Source: Eilatimonas milleporae
GTDB lineage: Bacteria > Pseudomonadota > Alphaproteobacteria > Sphingomonadales > Kordiimonadaceae
Length of the DNA: 64,000 nucleotides
Assembly (NCBI RefSeq): GCF_003688555.1
Contig: NZ_REFR01000009.1
Span: 186,001-250,000, forward strand
Reading direction: 5' to 3'
Of the stretch, positions 37,577 through 47,360 are shown piece after piece (position 1 is the first letter of the stretch; each line of letters begins with the position of its first letter). Under the pieces are notes generated by a model. The model searched no databases. It was not told the origin of the DNA and worked only from the letters and a program-made list of their open reading frames with translations. A program made the translations under genes and the position numbers.

Positions 37577-38065
37577 ATGGCATATGCAGCATCCGGTGAG
37601 GTGTCGCTGCAAGTGGGGGCGAACACCGTTCGCCTCCGCCTCGACATCGGCACCATGATGGATTTGGAAGACTATTTCGGCATGGGGCTGGTGCCCTTCC
37701 TGACGGACCGTTTACCGGAATTCCGGCTGAGCGATCTGACGGCCCTGTATCTGGCCATGACGGGGGGCGATTTCACCAATGCGGACGCCCGCCGCCGCGC
37801 CGGCGGCGACCTGGTGGAGGCGGGGCTGTCAACCAGTGCCAATGCCATCGCCGCCTGCCTGAGCGGCACCCTGAACCCGGCTCAAAACACGGGGTCGAAC
37901 AGGGGCCAGAACACGGATCAAACCCCGGATCAAGCCACGGCTCAAACCCCGGATCAAACCCCGGATCAAGCCACGGCTCAAACCCCGGATCAAACCCCGG
38001 ATCAAAGCACAGCTCAAACCACAGGCCGGGAGCCCCCCGTGGGAAAGGCCCTGGGGACGGCATAG
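37577..38065 (+). CDS. Tail assembly chaperone, G-type
   Basis: 162 aa. Residues 1-95 match the GTA-gp10/tail chaperone pattern (GANTVRLRLDIGTMMDLEDYFGMGLV, DLTALYLAMTGGDFTNADARR, EAGLSTSANAIAACL). The rest is a 36-nt (12-residue) repeat of Asp-Gln-Thr-Pro and Ala-Thr-Ala-Gln, a disordered linker. A GGGAAAG heptamer in the correct phase lies 16 nt before the stop. Guards the tape measure during assembly; its frameshifted form adds the T part. Confidence 0.85.
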   Translation: MAYAASGEVSLQVGANTVRLRLDIGTMMDLEDYFGMGLVPFLTDRLPEFRLSDLTALYLAMTGGDFTNADARRRAGGDLVEAGLSTSANAIAACLSGTLNPAQNTGSNRGQNTDQTPDQATAQTPDQTPDQATAQTPDQTPDQSTAQTTGREPPVGKALGTA

Positions 38066-38373
38066 GAAACGGCGCACCCAGTCGCCTAGACGGCACCGGA
38101 GCGGGCGCCCACGGGCGGGCGGGGGGCGACACCCCGCCCGCCCCGCCGGCCCCGCCCGCACCGTCGGTCCATTGGGCCTGGGTGTATGAGATGGGCGGTA
38201 TCCTGGGCTGGACGCCGCGGGACATCGCCGCCGCCACGCTGCCGGAAATCCTCCTCGCCGTCCGGGGGTGGCAGCGGTCCATGGGGGTCGACCCCGACCG
38301 CCCGCAGCCGGCCAGCCACACGCCCATGACCAGGGCCCGCTATGAAGATCTGAAACGGGAGTACTGCACATGA
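38047..38373 (+). CDS. T extension of the chaperone, made by -1 frameshift
   Basis: The -1 frame is open from before the slippery site to the stop at 38373. It encodes a Gly/Pro-rich linker and then VHWAWVYEMGGILGWTPRDIAAATLPEI ... MTRARYEDLKREYC, which resembles the second tail chaperone of GTA-like phages. The only internal start is a GTG at 38182 without ribosome site, so I favour expression as a G-T fusion through GGGAAAG at 38041-38047, the heptamer lambda uses. The last 4 bp overlap the tape-measure start. Confidence 0.75.
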   Translation, partial: GPGDGIGNGAPSRLDGTGAGAHGRAGGDTPPAPPAPPAPSVHWAWVYEMGGILGWTPRDIAAATLPEILLAVRGWQRSMGVDPDRPQPASHTPMTRARYEDLKREYCT

Positions 38374-39728
38374 CCACCATCACCCTCAGCGGTCCCAACA
38401 CACGGGCGCTGCAACAACAGGCGAACCAGATCGTCAAAATCAACAACACTACCGCGAAGAAAGCTTCAAAAAACTGGCGCGATGAATTGAAGAAGCTAAG
38501 CGACGGCTTTTTGAAGGAGACTGAGAAACGCACTGGTGCCTTAAGCGACGGCATCGCAGATTTTCGATTAGAGGTAAGAGAAACCGACGGTGAGTTTAGC
38601 TTTAACATCGGCGAGCAGTTAGACAGCCTTCGCGACTTGGGCCAGGAACAATTGCAGGGCTTGGTAGATGATAGCCTCGCCTTTGGCCGGGAGTTGGGCG
38701 TAGAGATATTCAACGTCGTGGTGGACAAGGTGGAGGAAGTCTTCAAGCCCGCCGCCGAGAAGCTGGAGGATGCCGCCAAGACGGTCGCCGGGGCCGGTCT
38801 GGCGGTGATCCAGGCCACGGCCGATTTCATACGGCCACAGCCCAGCACCACCCCGGCAATCCCGCGCCCGGCCCCCACGACGCCCGCGGGCGTCATTCTG
38901 CGCAAGACCGAGGAAGAGGGCAAAGAGGCCGTCAACACCCTGCGCAACGACACCGCCGACGCGGTCGAGGTGTTCGGCAAGGACATTGGCGAAGTGCTGA
39001 TGGAGAATGGCGAAAACCTGGCCGCCCTGCCCGGCAACATGGTGGAAAATTTCGTCACCAAGTTTTTCGACAGTCTGTTCGGCGGCGGCGAAAACGGGGA
39101 AGAAGCCGAATTTCTCAGCCTGAAGGATATTCTGAACCAAACGGTCGCCGGGGCCACCGATGCCTTCAAACAGTTGAAGGATACACTTGGCAACGCGCTG
39201 AAAACCATGGCGGACACGGTGAAAGGCATTCTGGTCAACACGGCGAACGAGTTGCTGAGCCTGGTGTTGAAGCCGGTCACCGACGCGCTGGCCAGCGTTG
39301 TCAAGAGCGTGCTTGATTCCATCCTCGGGGCGGACGGCCTGCTGGGCAGTCTGTTCGGCGGCCTGTTCGGCAGGGCCGGCGGCGGGCGCGTACAGCCGGG
39401 CCTGCCGGTTCTGGTGGGCGAGCGCGGGCCGGAACTTCTGGTGCCGAACCGGGCGATGACGGTCATGAACAATGCCGACAGCCGCATGGCCATGGCCGGC
39501 ACGGGCCATGGCAGCGGGGCGATGCAGGTGCGCCTGAACGCGCCGCCGCCGCAAATCAATATTGTCAATCAGTCCGGCGGAGACGTCCGGACCAGCCGAC
39601 GCAAGGGACCCAACATGCAGGACATCATCGATATCGTCATCGGCCGTACGGCCGACGACCTGGCAACCGGCGGGGAAACCGCCGGCGTACTGGAAACACG
39701 GTACGGGCTGCGGCCCGTGGGGGTGTGA
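38370..39728 (+). CDS. Tape measure protein (short)
   Basis: 452 aa, helical, with hydrophobic stretches (TVAGAGLAVIQATADFI; LDSILGADGLLGSLFGGLFGRAGGG) and the widely conserved C-terminal GRVQPGLPVLVGERGPELLVPN motif. It sets the tail length, which should be short for a siphophage. Positions 38420-38700 (residues 15-110) use AT-richer codons than the rest of the operon, so the N-terminal third was probably exchanged. It starts with an ATGA overlap with the chaperone extension. Confidence 0.88.
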   Translation: MTTITLSGPNTRALQQQANQIVKINNTTAKKASKNWRDELKKLSDGFLKETEKRTGALSDGIADFRLEVRETDGEFSFNIGEQLDSLRDLGQEQLQGLVDDSLAFGRELGVEIFNVVVDKVEEVFKPAAEKLEDAAKTVAGAGLAVIQATADFIRPQPSTTPAIPRPAPTTPAGVILRKTEEEGKEAVNTLRNDTADAVEVFGKDIGEVLMENGENLAALPGNMVENFVTKFFDSLFGGGENGEEAEFLSLKDILNQTVAGATDAFKQLKDTLGNALKTMADTVKGILVNTANELLSLVLKPVTDALASVVKSVLDSILGADGLLGSLFGGLFGRAGGGRVQPGLPVLVGERGPELLVPNRAMTVMNNADSRMAMAGTGHGSGAMQVRLNAPPPQINIVNQSGGDVRTSRRKGPNMQDIIDIVIGRTADDLATGGETAGVLETRYGLRPVGV

Positions 39729-39729
39729 C

Positions 39730-40080
39730 ATGACGGCACCGCAATGGCCCGCGACCCTGCCGGCCCAGAAACTGGGCGACAGGGTGCCTCTCGGCGACAA
39801 TATCAGCCGTTTCACCCCCGACGAAGGGCCGGACATCATCCGCCGTACGGCCACCATCCCCGCCGGCGAGACCGAGATGACCTTTGCGCTGTCCCGCCCG
39901 CAGGCGCAGACGCTGGCCGATTTTTTCACCACCGACCTGATGGACGGTGCCAAAGCCTTTACCGGCCTGGTGGACGCACTGGACCGGGCCAGACGCTGGC
40001 GGTTCCTGGAACCGCCGGTGATCCAGCGGTCGAACAACGGCCTTTGGGACGCCACCTGCAAACTTGAGGTGGTGCCATGA
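39730..40080 (+). CDS. Minor tail protein, lambda M-like
   Basis: 116 aa. It follows the tape measure with a 1-nt gap and overlaps the next gene by 4 bp. The pattern PQWPATLPAQKLGDRVPLGDNISRF..GPDIIRRTATIPA and DFFTTDLMDGAKAFTGLVD...WRFLEPPVIQRSNNGLWDATCKLEV fits the gpM-like tail-tip family by position and general shape. The assignment is partly positional. Confidence 0.7.
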   Translation: MTAPQWPATLPAQKLGDRVPLGDNISRFTPDEGPDIIRRTATIPAGETEMTFALSRPQAQTLADFFTTDLMDGAKAFTGLVDALDRARRWRFLEPPVIQRSNNGLWDATCKLEVVP

Positions 40081-40577
40081 GCGACCAGACCATTACCAAC
40101 GCGGCGCTCGCCGAGACCTTTGCCCAGGAAAGCGGCGAGGTCTGGCTGCTGTTCGTGACCGTCGAACACCCGGCCCTGACCGACGGCCCGCTGTATCTGG
40201 TGCGCAACACCGTGGATGTGACGCGCACCGTCGCCGGGCAGCCGGTCACCTATACCGGGGCGCAGTTCGAATATGTGCCGCCGGAACAGCGCGAGGAAAA
40301 TGTCAGTGTGGGCCGCATCCGCGTGCCCAATGTTCACCGCGATATCGTCAACGGCCTGCGCCTGCTGAAAAACCGCGACCCGGCGCGGGTCACACTGGAA
40401 TGGACGCTGGCCAGCGCCCCGGACACGCCCCAGCAGCACCCGCTGGAGCTGGACCTGGACCAGGTCAGTTATGACGCCGAATGGGTCGAAGGCCGGCTGA
40501 CGGCGGGCGGTCTGAACGCCGCCTATCCGGAACTGAATTTCGACAATGCCAACTTTCCCGGCATTTACCCCGGCTGA
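40077..40577 (+). CDS. Minor tail protein, DUF1833 / lambda L-like
   Basis: 166 aa starting SDQTITNAALAETFAQESGEVWLLFVTVEHP, with LYLVRNTVDVTR and the end LNFDNANFPGIYPG, typical of DUF1833, a gpL counterpart in the tail tip. It has no Cys cluster, unlike the iron-sulphur lambda gpL. ATGA overlap at its start and a TGATG overlap with the next gene at its end. Confidence 0.85.
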   Translation: MSDQTITNAALAETFAQESGEVWLLFVTVEHPALTDGPLYLVRNTVDVTRTVAGQPVTYTGAQFEYVPPEQREENVSVGRIRVPNVHRDIVNGLRLLKNRDPARVTLEWTLASAPDTPQQHPLELDLDQVSYDAEWVEGRLTAGGLNAAYPELNFDNANFPGIYPG

Positions 40578-41032
40578 TGTTCGATTACCGTCCCTATCTG
40601 GCGATCCCCTTCGTGCCGCACGGCCGCGACCGGTCGGGCTGCGACTGCTGGGGGCTGGTGTGCCTGGTGTACCGGGACTGTTTCAATGTGAGCCTGCCGC
40701 CGTTCGACCGTGCGGTCGGCGACGTGAACAACCCCCTGTCGGTGGCCCCGGTCATGGCCGCCGGCGCCGCCCAGGACATCTGGGTGAAATCCGACACGCC
40801 GCGCGCGGGCGACGTACTGCTGTTCGGCACGCGCGCGGCGCCCTATCATGTGGGCCTGTATGTGAACGGGGACCTGATGCTGCATACCCGTGCCGGCACC
40901 GACGCCACCACCGAACGCTGGCGCGGCTGCCTGTGGGACCGGCGGCTGATCGGGTTTTTCCGGCACCGCCTGCTGTGCGATGAGACCCGGACGGCACAGT
41001 CAGGCGCCCATCGTCCGGCGCCGGCGGCGTAA
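40577..41032 (+). CDS. NlpC/P60 peptidase, lambda K-like
   Basis: 151 aa. C40 peptidase with the catalytic Cys in SGCDCWGLVCLVY (about residue 21), the His in PYHVGLYV (about 94) and a further His in MLHTRAG. Found in tail tips, where it processes tip proteins or cuts peptidoglycan during entry. The last 20 residues are a disordered extension. Starts within the preceding stop. Confidence 0.88.
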   Translation: MFDYRPYLAIPFVPHGRDRSGCDCWGLVCLVYRDCFNVSLPPFDRAVGDVNNPLSVAPVMAAGAAQDIWVKSDTPRAGDVLLFGTRAAPYHVGLYVNGDLMLHTRAGTDATTERWRGCLWDRRLIGFFRHRLLCDETRTAQSGAHRPAPAA

Positions 41033-41086
41033 ACGCCGCCGAATGCCCCCGTCCGTCAGTACCCGCAATTTGTCATCAACCCTTCA

Positions 41087-41113
41087 GGGCGGCCCCGAGT
41101 GTGCCGCCCTTTT
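41087..41113 (+). terminator. Internal terminator-like hairpin before the I-J gene
   Basis: GGGCGG / CCGCCC with an 11-nt loop followed by TTTT, 17 nt ahead of the I-J start. It probably lowers transcription into the very long tip gene, or is read through by antiterminated polymerase. Confidence 0.6.
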
Positions 41114-41129
41114 AATTGGAAAGTCCCCC

Positions 41130-44100
41130 ATGCCCTACGATACGACAGACCTGGAAGGCGACGTCCTGCCCCCCGTCAAGGACGGGATCACGGCCAGCTT
41201 CGGGCCGGCCACTTTCGGAGACGCGCACCGCGTCCGCTTCGTCCATGAATGCGGGGCCGACCTGGAGCATATCCTCAAGGACCATCTGGGCGACCTGCCG
41301 GACCCGGCGGGCCTGGTGGTGGAACTGGTGCAGGACAGCGGCCGCATGGTGGTGCCCGCCGACCGGTGGGCCACCATCCGGCCGAAAGCCGGCACGGCCG
41401 TGCATGTCAGCATGATCCCGCAGGGCGGCGGCAGCAAGGTGTTGCGCAGTGTGTTGAGCATCGTCGTCACCGTCGCGGCGATTTACGCCACCGCCGGCAT
41501 ATTGAGCCTGCCGATCAAAACCCTCGGCACCGCGCTGGGCAATGCCAGCCTGAGCAAAAAACTTCTGTTCGGTGCCCTTTTCGGCGGGCTGACCGCCGTC
41601 GGCCAGCTTGCCCTGAATGCGCTGCTGCCGGTAAGGCCGCCGTCCTTTGCCTCGGAAGAGCCGAAAACAAGCGCCGGGTCCCTGCAAAACCGGTTGGCGC
41701 CGGGGGCGCCGGTGCCGGACGTGATGGGGCGCATGCGCGTCTATCCGGCCTTTGCCGCCGCGTCCTACAGCGAAACCGAAGGCGAGGACCAGTATCAGCG
41801 CGCCCTGTTCTGCGTCGGCTACGGCCCGTTGAAGATTGAAGACATCCGTATCGGCACCATCCCGATCACCGAGTTCGAGGGCACCAGCTTTGCCATCCGG
41901 GAGGGATGGGACGACGACCCCGATATCACCCTGTTTTCAAACGAGGTGACGACCGACCAGTTCGGCACCCTGCTGGAACCCGATGTGGAGCAGATTTTCG
42001 TCACCCAGCCGAATACGGACGAGGTCTCGCTGGACTTCATATTCGAATCCGGCCTGATCCGTATCAACAAGAAGGGCAAGCGGTTTACCCGGTCGGTCAC
42101 TGTGGCGGTCGATTACCGTCTGACCGGCGAGACCGCGTGGTCCAGCGTCAATCTGGGCAGCACCGACCCGGACACCGGCAATGTCCGGGCATATCTGAAG
42201 GAAAACCTGCCCGGCTTCAGCGATCCGACGGAAAGCTATTTCAGCACGCTGGTGGCGGACACGACGAATGTCTTCACCTTCAGCGCACAGACACAGGTGC
42301 CGCGCGTCTTCACCAAAACCCTGCACCTGCCCGGGCGCGGCCAGTATGACATCCGCCTGCGCCGCTCGACCCCGCCGGCACCGGCCAATGACGACAACAC
42401 CTATTTCGACGCTGTCAAACTGGCCGGGCTGCGCAGCATCAAGCACAGCAATCCGGTGGCCGACCGGGCGCGCAGCAAGGGCCTGACGATGATTGCCGTC
42501 AAAATGCGCCTGACCGACCAGAAGGCCGGCAGCATCACCAATCTGAACTGCATCGCCCAGCGCTACTATCCGATATGGAACGGCATCGCCTGGATCGACC
42601 CAAGGACCACGCGCGACGCCGGCGGCGACATGACCCCGCACCTGACCCGCAACCCGGCGGCGGCCTTCTGCCATGTGGCGCGGGGCCCCGCCAACAAACG
42701 GCCGATCCCCGACAGCCGCCTGCATATGGACACCATCGGCGCCTGGTGGCAGGCGTGCGACGCCATCGACAGCCGCACGGGCGAACCGCGCTGGACCTAT
42801 GACCGGGTGGTGGAACGCGGGACGACGGTGGGCCAGCTGCTGCAGGAAATCGCCGGCGCCGGCCGGGCGCGCCTGGACGGGCCGGACGGCCGCACCGGCA
42901 TTGTCCGCGACCTGCCCCAGACGGACCCGAAGGGTGTGTTCACGCCGCGCAACATGCACTCGCTGAAAGGCAGTTTCACCCTGGGTGAAACCGTGCATGG
43001 CATACGCGTGACCTTCGCCAACGAGGATAACGACTATCAGGAAGACACGCTGGTGGTGCATGCCGACGGGTTCAACGAAACCAACGCCACCAGTTTCATC
43101 GACATCAACGCCCCCGGCATCACGCGGACGGCACAGGCGCATGTCTTCGGCCGCTATCAGTTGCAGGTGCTGGAACACCGGTCGGAAAGCGTCGAGTTCG
43201 AGGCCGGCATCGACGCCATGCACAACCGCATGGGCGATTATGTGCTGATGCATTATGACGCGCCGCGTCACGGCCGTGCCGCCGGACGGATCAAGGAACT
43301 GGTCACCGACGGCACCGACCGCATCACCGCGATCCGGCTGGACGCGACAATCAGCGTCGAGGCGGCGACCGATTACAGCGTGATCATCCGGCGCCCGCGC
43401 AAGCAGGGCTATACCGTCACGGCGCAGGTGGCACGGTTCGGCGCCGCCGGCGAGACCGACATCCTGCCCTTCATCACCCCGTTGACGGACACGCAGGCGG
43501 TCGAGGAAGGCTGCCTTGTGGTGCTGGGCGAAACCGATCAGGCGGCGCGCGATGTGATCGTCACCGCGATCAAGCCATCCTCGGACACGACCTTCAAGAT
43601 CACGGCGCTGGACCTGGCCCCGGAAGTCCACACCGTCGACAACGAGGGCTTTCCGGTGTTTCCGCTGCCGTCGGGCCTGAACCAGTCGGGCGACGCCCCG
43701 CCGCCGTCGGTGACCAACATCACACTGACGGAATTCCTGATTTACGACGGCGGGCTGGGCCGACTGGCGGTGGCCGCCCGATGGGACAAGCCGGAAAGCC
43801 CGGTGCCCATCGAGCGGGTCGAGATTTACGCGGTCGAGCCCCTGTCCTACCGCAAACTGGGGGAGACCAGCGACACGTCCTTTACCCTGCCCGGCGAATT
43901 CACGGCGGAAGAAACGGTGGAAATCGCCCTTCTGGCGGTCGCCCCGAGCGGCATGAAGCGCCCGCTTTTCCAGGCGCCGCGTGCCAGCATCACCCTGACG
44001 TTGGAGGCGGACACGGTCGTGGACCTGTCCCAGCTGCTGGGACAGGACGGCGGGCAGGTGATCCAGAATGCCTGGTTCAACCGCAAAACGGCGTTCTGGA

Positions 44101-47100
44101 CGCTCACCAGCGGCTGGCGGCATGACACCTTCATCCGCGAGGACGGACGCGAGCGCAACGCCCTGCGGCACGACCCCGTCAATGACGATCAGGAATATGT
44201 CAGCGGCCGGACAGAAGCGGCAAACCGTCTGTCCGGCGCCCGCGCGGTGAATGAAAGCTTCGACACCTTTGAAGAGGAAAAGATCAGCGTATCGGTTTAC
44301 GGCGACACGGTGGACACTGCCGACGGTTTCCTGTGGATCGGCATCGCCTATTACCGCAAGGACGGTCAGTTCATCGGGGAAGTCGTCACCCCCGACCCGA
44401 TCCTGGCGACCGAGGTGTTCGGCGCCAGCGCGCGGACCTTCACCACGCCCGCCGGCGCGGTCCGGGGCGAGGTGTTTTTGACCCTGCAATCGCACACGAC
44501 CGGCATCTGGTATGTCACCGGCCTGGCGGGCAGCCGCCGCGGCCGGGCGGAAGACGACAGCGTGCTGGATGCCGGCGACGGCCCGGCGGAACCGGGCGCG
44601 GATGCCACCGCCGCGGCCACGCCGAACTTCGCGGACGGCGGGCGACGCTGGGATTTCAACCACAACGCCACCGAAGCCTGGACCGCCGTCAACGCCACCC
44701 TGGACCTGGAGGCCGAAGAGGGCCCCGGCGTCATGCGGGTGCTGCCGACGGCGGCCGACCACCAGATCGTCTCGCCCGATGATCTGGGCATTGACGGGGC
44801 GAAGAACACTGGCGTGTTCATCCGTGCCCGCCGTCTGTCGGGCAGCCGCCAACGCCAGATCCGCCCGCGCCTGTTCTGGTCGACGACGGCGCGGCCCGGC
44901 TTTGCAAACGAACACTCACGGGTCAGCCCGCGCCGGCTGAAGCAAACCGCCTTTGACGCCTGGGCCTGGGACCTGTCGGACAGTGCCGACTGGACAAACC
45001 CGAACGCCCGGATCAAACAGATCCGCATCGACCTGTCCAGTTTCGCCGATGAAAGCTTCGACGTGGACTGGATCGGTGTGGGGCGCATCGGCAATCTGGC
45101 GGCGGGCGAGGCCGGCGCGCCGGAAAACCTGGTCGGCGCGGCGGTGAACACGCGGGTCGGTTTTTTGGATGCCGATACCAACGGCAATGTGGTGACCCTG
45201 CTTGTCGACGGTGTCGCGGTCGCCGGCGGCGAGGTTCGCACCAATCTGGAACCCGGCGACCCGGCCACCCAAAAACCGGGCGAGGTGATTTCCGCCGGAC
45301 TGGACATTCAGGCGCCGGGCACGCGCGGCGGACGCCTGCTGGTTCAGTTCCGCGATGCGGACAACAACATAACGGGGCCGATCTATGCGCCCAATTATCT
45401 GCGCGGGACGACGCAGTGGGAACGCTCGGCCATCGGCGGTGTGCGCATCCCGCCGGGCGCGGAAAAGATCCAGATTCTTCTGGACCGTGAAAACGGAAAG
45501 ACCGGCGCCGTCGCCGCCCGCTTCCCGTCCCTGAACCGAGGCACGGTCCCGGTGTACGCATCGTCCCACCGCAGCGATGTGCAGGAAGACGCGACCAAAG
45601 GCGCCACATTCGGCACCGATATCGCCGACGCCGACGGCCTGATCGTACAGGATCAGGAATGGCGCACATCCGACGGGCAGCTGGCCATGGGCCGGCTGTG
45701 GGACTTCAAAGGGTCGTCCGACCTGGGGTGGAGCGGCGTCAATGTCACGGTTGCCGGCGCGCCGCAGGGCCTGCGCATCACCGGTCAGACAAATGACGCC
45801 CAGTTGCGCAGCCCGACCGGCCTGACCATCGACGGCAGCCGCTATGACAAGGTGGCGGTGCGCATGAAACGGGTGACACCGGGCGTGGGCGAGTTTTTCG
45901 AGCAGCCGGTCCTGTATTACGAGACCGCCGGCCACGGCTTTTCCGAACAGTTCGTCAAGCGGCGCTTCCTGCGCTTCGGCGACCGGAACGCGCGCACCTT
46001 CGTCTTTGACATGGCGGACCTGACGACCGGCGGCGACGACTGGGTGACCAGCACGATCACCGCCCTGCGTTTCGATCCCGTCACCGATGTGGGCGAAACC
46101 TTCGAAATCGACTGGATCGGCGTCGGCCGCGTGTCGGCCCCGGCGCTGGACGTTGTCACCGCCAATCTGGCGGAAGGACTGCAATTCGCCGATTTCGGCG
46201 CGACGGACACGGACCTTGCCGAGGTCTTCGGCTTTGTCCGACTGGCGGAAGCGGGCCTTGCTCCCGGCGACACGGTGTCGGTGGGCTGCCAGATCATCGC
46301 CACCGGCACCCGGCGCGGCCGGCTGGAAATCATTTTCGAGCGGGAGGACACGTCCGACATCCAGTCGGTGGTCAGTTCCTACGCGCCGACACACCCGACC
46401 GACTATCAGCAGGCGGCCATTGAAAACCGCATCATCCCACCCGGCTGCGACCGCATCCGTTTCCGTCTGCTGCGCGAGGCGGGCGTGCCCGGCCCGGTCG
46501 GCGCCAGACGCGTGTCCATGAACAAGGGCGGCCAGTTCACCGGCTGGCACCCGGTGCGCGGCGATGTGGAGAAAGACGCAAACCGTATCACCGACACCAA
46601 CCAGATCGCGGACGGCGCGAAACTGGGCGAAACGGCGAAATGGTCGGCCGTCAGCGACGACGGCGGCCGCCCGCAGGACAACGCCACCCGGAATCTGATT
46701 TACCGCCAGTCTCTGCCGCCCGGCGGGGCCGCCACCGGCGACATCTGGTTCGATACCGATGACAACCGGCTGTATCGCCGCAATGGAGGCGCCTGGCAGG
46801 AAATCGCCAATGCCTTTGACAACACCAGCCAGCTTGCCGACGGCGCGGGCCTGGGCACCACCGCCATCTGGACCAGTATCACCGGCAGCGGCAAGCCTGA
46901 AAACAACGCCACCCGCAACACCGGCGCACTGGCGGACAAGAATACCGTCGACACGCCGGATGTCGTGGATGAGGCTGTCACCGATTTTGGTGGTGTGAAC
47001 GGCTTTACAGGGACGATCAATCTCAGCTCAGCAATCCAACAAATCGCAATTGCAACCTTGACAGTGCCGGGCAATCCAAATGGTGTGAAATTTTTTGGCA

Positions 47101-47360
47101 GGGCTACACTGCAAAATATAGATCAGCCCAACCCTGGGCGTACCGAAGCTGCCATGCAACTTCGGCGCAAAAATGGTGGCGTATCTGTCAGCGAGGTAAT
47201 TGTAACGGCGACACCTAACAATCGTACATATGTAATCAATACTCGTGTCCCAAAATTCACCGGCGAACAGGACTATGAACTGGTCTTGCGATGGTTCGGG
47301 ACTACGCAACGGATCGCCTACAGCAACGTGCGACTGGAGATAGAAGGGACCAAAAAATGA
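41130..47360 (+). CDS. Tail tip / host specificity protein (I-J fusion, 2076 aa)
   Basis: I chose ATG 41130 (GGAAAG upstream) over an upstream in-frame ATG. Residues 1-75 look like the beta-grasp of lambda gpI, followed by hydrophobic segments (VLSIVVTVAAIYATAGILSLPI; LLFGALFGGLTAVGQLALNALL). The J-type core starts at RLAPGAPVPDVMGRMRVYPAFAAA and runs to about 900. The C-terminal half has two jelly-roll-like modules ending FDVDWIGVGRIG and FEIDWIGVGRVS, probably sugar-binding, and a GDIWFDTDDNRLYRRNGGAW repeat. The last 130 residues (from about 46980) are AT-richer. It should make first contact with the host. Confidence 0.9.
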   Translation: MPYDTTDLEGDVLPPVKDGITASFGPATFGDAHRVRFVHECGADLEHILKDHLGDLPDPAGLVVELVQDSGRMVVPADRWATIRPKAGTAVHVSMIPQGGGSKVLRSVLSIVVTVAAIYATAGILSLPIKTLGTALGNASLSKKLLFGALFGGLTAVGQLALNALLPVRPPSFASEEPKTSAGSLQNRLAPGAPVPDVMGRMRVYPAFAAASYSETEGEDQYQRALFCVGYGPLKIEDIRIGTIPITEFEGTSFAIREGWDDDPDITLFSNEVTTDQFGTLLEPDVEQIFVTQPNTDEVSLDFIFESGLIRINKKGKRFTRSVTVAVDYRLTGETAWSSVNLGSTDPDTGNVRAYLKENLPGFSDPTESYFSTLVADTTNVFTFSAQTQVPRVFTKTLHLPGRGQYDIRLRRSTPPAPANDDNTYFDAVKLAGLRSIKHSNPVADRARSKGLTMIAVKMRLTDQKAGSITNLNCIAQRYYPIWNGIAWIDPRTTRDAGGDMTPHLTRNPAAAFCHVARGPANKRPIPDSRLHMDTIGAWWQACDAIDSRTGEPRWTYDRVVERGTTVGQLLQEIAGAGRARLDGPDGRTGIVRDLPQTDPKGVFTPRNMHSLKGSFTLGETVHGIRVTFANEDNDYQEDTLVVHADGFNETNATSFIDINAPGITRTAQAHVFGRYQLQVLEHRSESVEFEAGIDAMHNRMGDYVLMHYDAPRHGRAAGRIKELVTDGTDRITAIRLDATISVEAATDYSVIIRRPRKQGYTVTAQVARFGAAGETDILPFITPLTDTQAVEEGCLVVLGETDQAARDVIVTAIKPSSDTTFKITALDLAPEVHTVDNEGFPVFPLPSGLNQSGDAPPPSVTNITLTEFLIYDGGLGRLAVAARWDKPESPVPIERVEIYAVEPLSYRKLGETSDTSFTLPGEFTAEETVEIALLAVAPSGMKRPLFQAPRASITLTLEADTVVDLSQLLGQDGGQVIQNAWFNRKTAFWTLTSGWRHDTFIREDGRERNALRHDPVNDDQEYVSGRTEAANRLSGARAVNESFDTFEEEKISVSVYGDTVDTADGFLWIGIAYYRKDGQFIGEVVTPDPILATEVFGASARTFTTPAGAVRGEVFLTLQSHTTGIWYVTGLAGSRRGRAEDDSVLDAGDGPAEPGADATAAATPNFADGGRRWDFNHNATEAWTAVNATLDLEAEEGPGVMRVLPTAADHQIVSPDDLGIDGAKNTGVFIRARRLSGSRQRQIRPRLFWSTTARPGFANEHSRVSPRRLKQTAFDAWAWDLSDSADWTNPNARIKQIRIDLSSFADESFDVDWIGVGRIGNLAAGEAGAPENLVGAAVNTRVGFLDADTNGNVVTLLVDGVAVAGGEVRTNLEPGDPATQKPGEVISAGLDIQAPGTRGGRLLVQFRDADNNITGPIYAPNYLRGTTQWERSAIGGVRIPPGAEKIQILLDRENGKTGAVAARFPSLNRGTVPVYASSHRSDVQEDATKGATFGTDIADADGLIVQDQEWRTSDGQLAMGRLWDFKGSSDLGWSGVNVTVAGAPQGLRITGQTNDAQLRSPTGLTIDGSRYDKVAVRMKRVTPGVGEFFEQPVLYYETAGHGFSEQFVKRRFLRFGDRNARTFVFDMADLTTGGDDWVTSTITALRFDPVTDVGETFEIDWIGVGRVSAPALDVVTANLAEGLQFADFGATDTDLAEVFGFVRLAEAGLAPGDTVSVGCQIIATGTRRGRLEIIFEREDTSDIQSVVSSYAPTHPTDYQQAAIENRIIPPGCDRIRFRLLREAGVPGPVGARRVSMNKGGQFTGWHPVRGDVEKDANRITDTNQIADGAKLGETAKWSAVSDDGGRPQDNATRNLIYRQSLPPGGAATGDIWFDTDDNRLYRRNGGAWQEIANAFDNTSQLADGAGLGTTAIWTSITGSGKPENNATRNTGALADKNTVDTPDVVDEAVTDFGGVNGFTGTINLSSAIQQIAIATLTVPGNPNGVKFFGRATLQNIDQPNPGRTEAAMQLRRKNGGVSVSEVIVTATPNNRTYVINTRVPKFTGEQDYELVLRWFGTTQRIAYSNVRLEIEGTKK

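Noticed and set aside
37861-38020. CRISPR-like look of the 36-nt repeats in the tail chaperone
   Set aside because: The repeats are contiguous, in frame and encode a 12-residue linker unit; there are no unique spacers and no cas genes.
41937-46550. Long minus-strand frames opposite the tip protein and similar ones opposite the tape measure and portal genes
   Set aside because: Shadows of GC-rich genes; no motif, no ribosome site, and the opposite strand has family motifs and operon overlaps.
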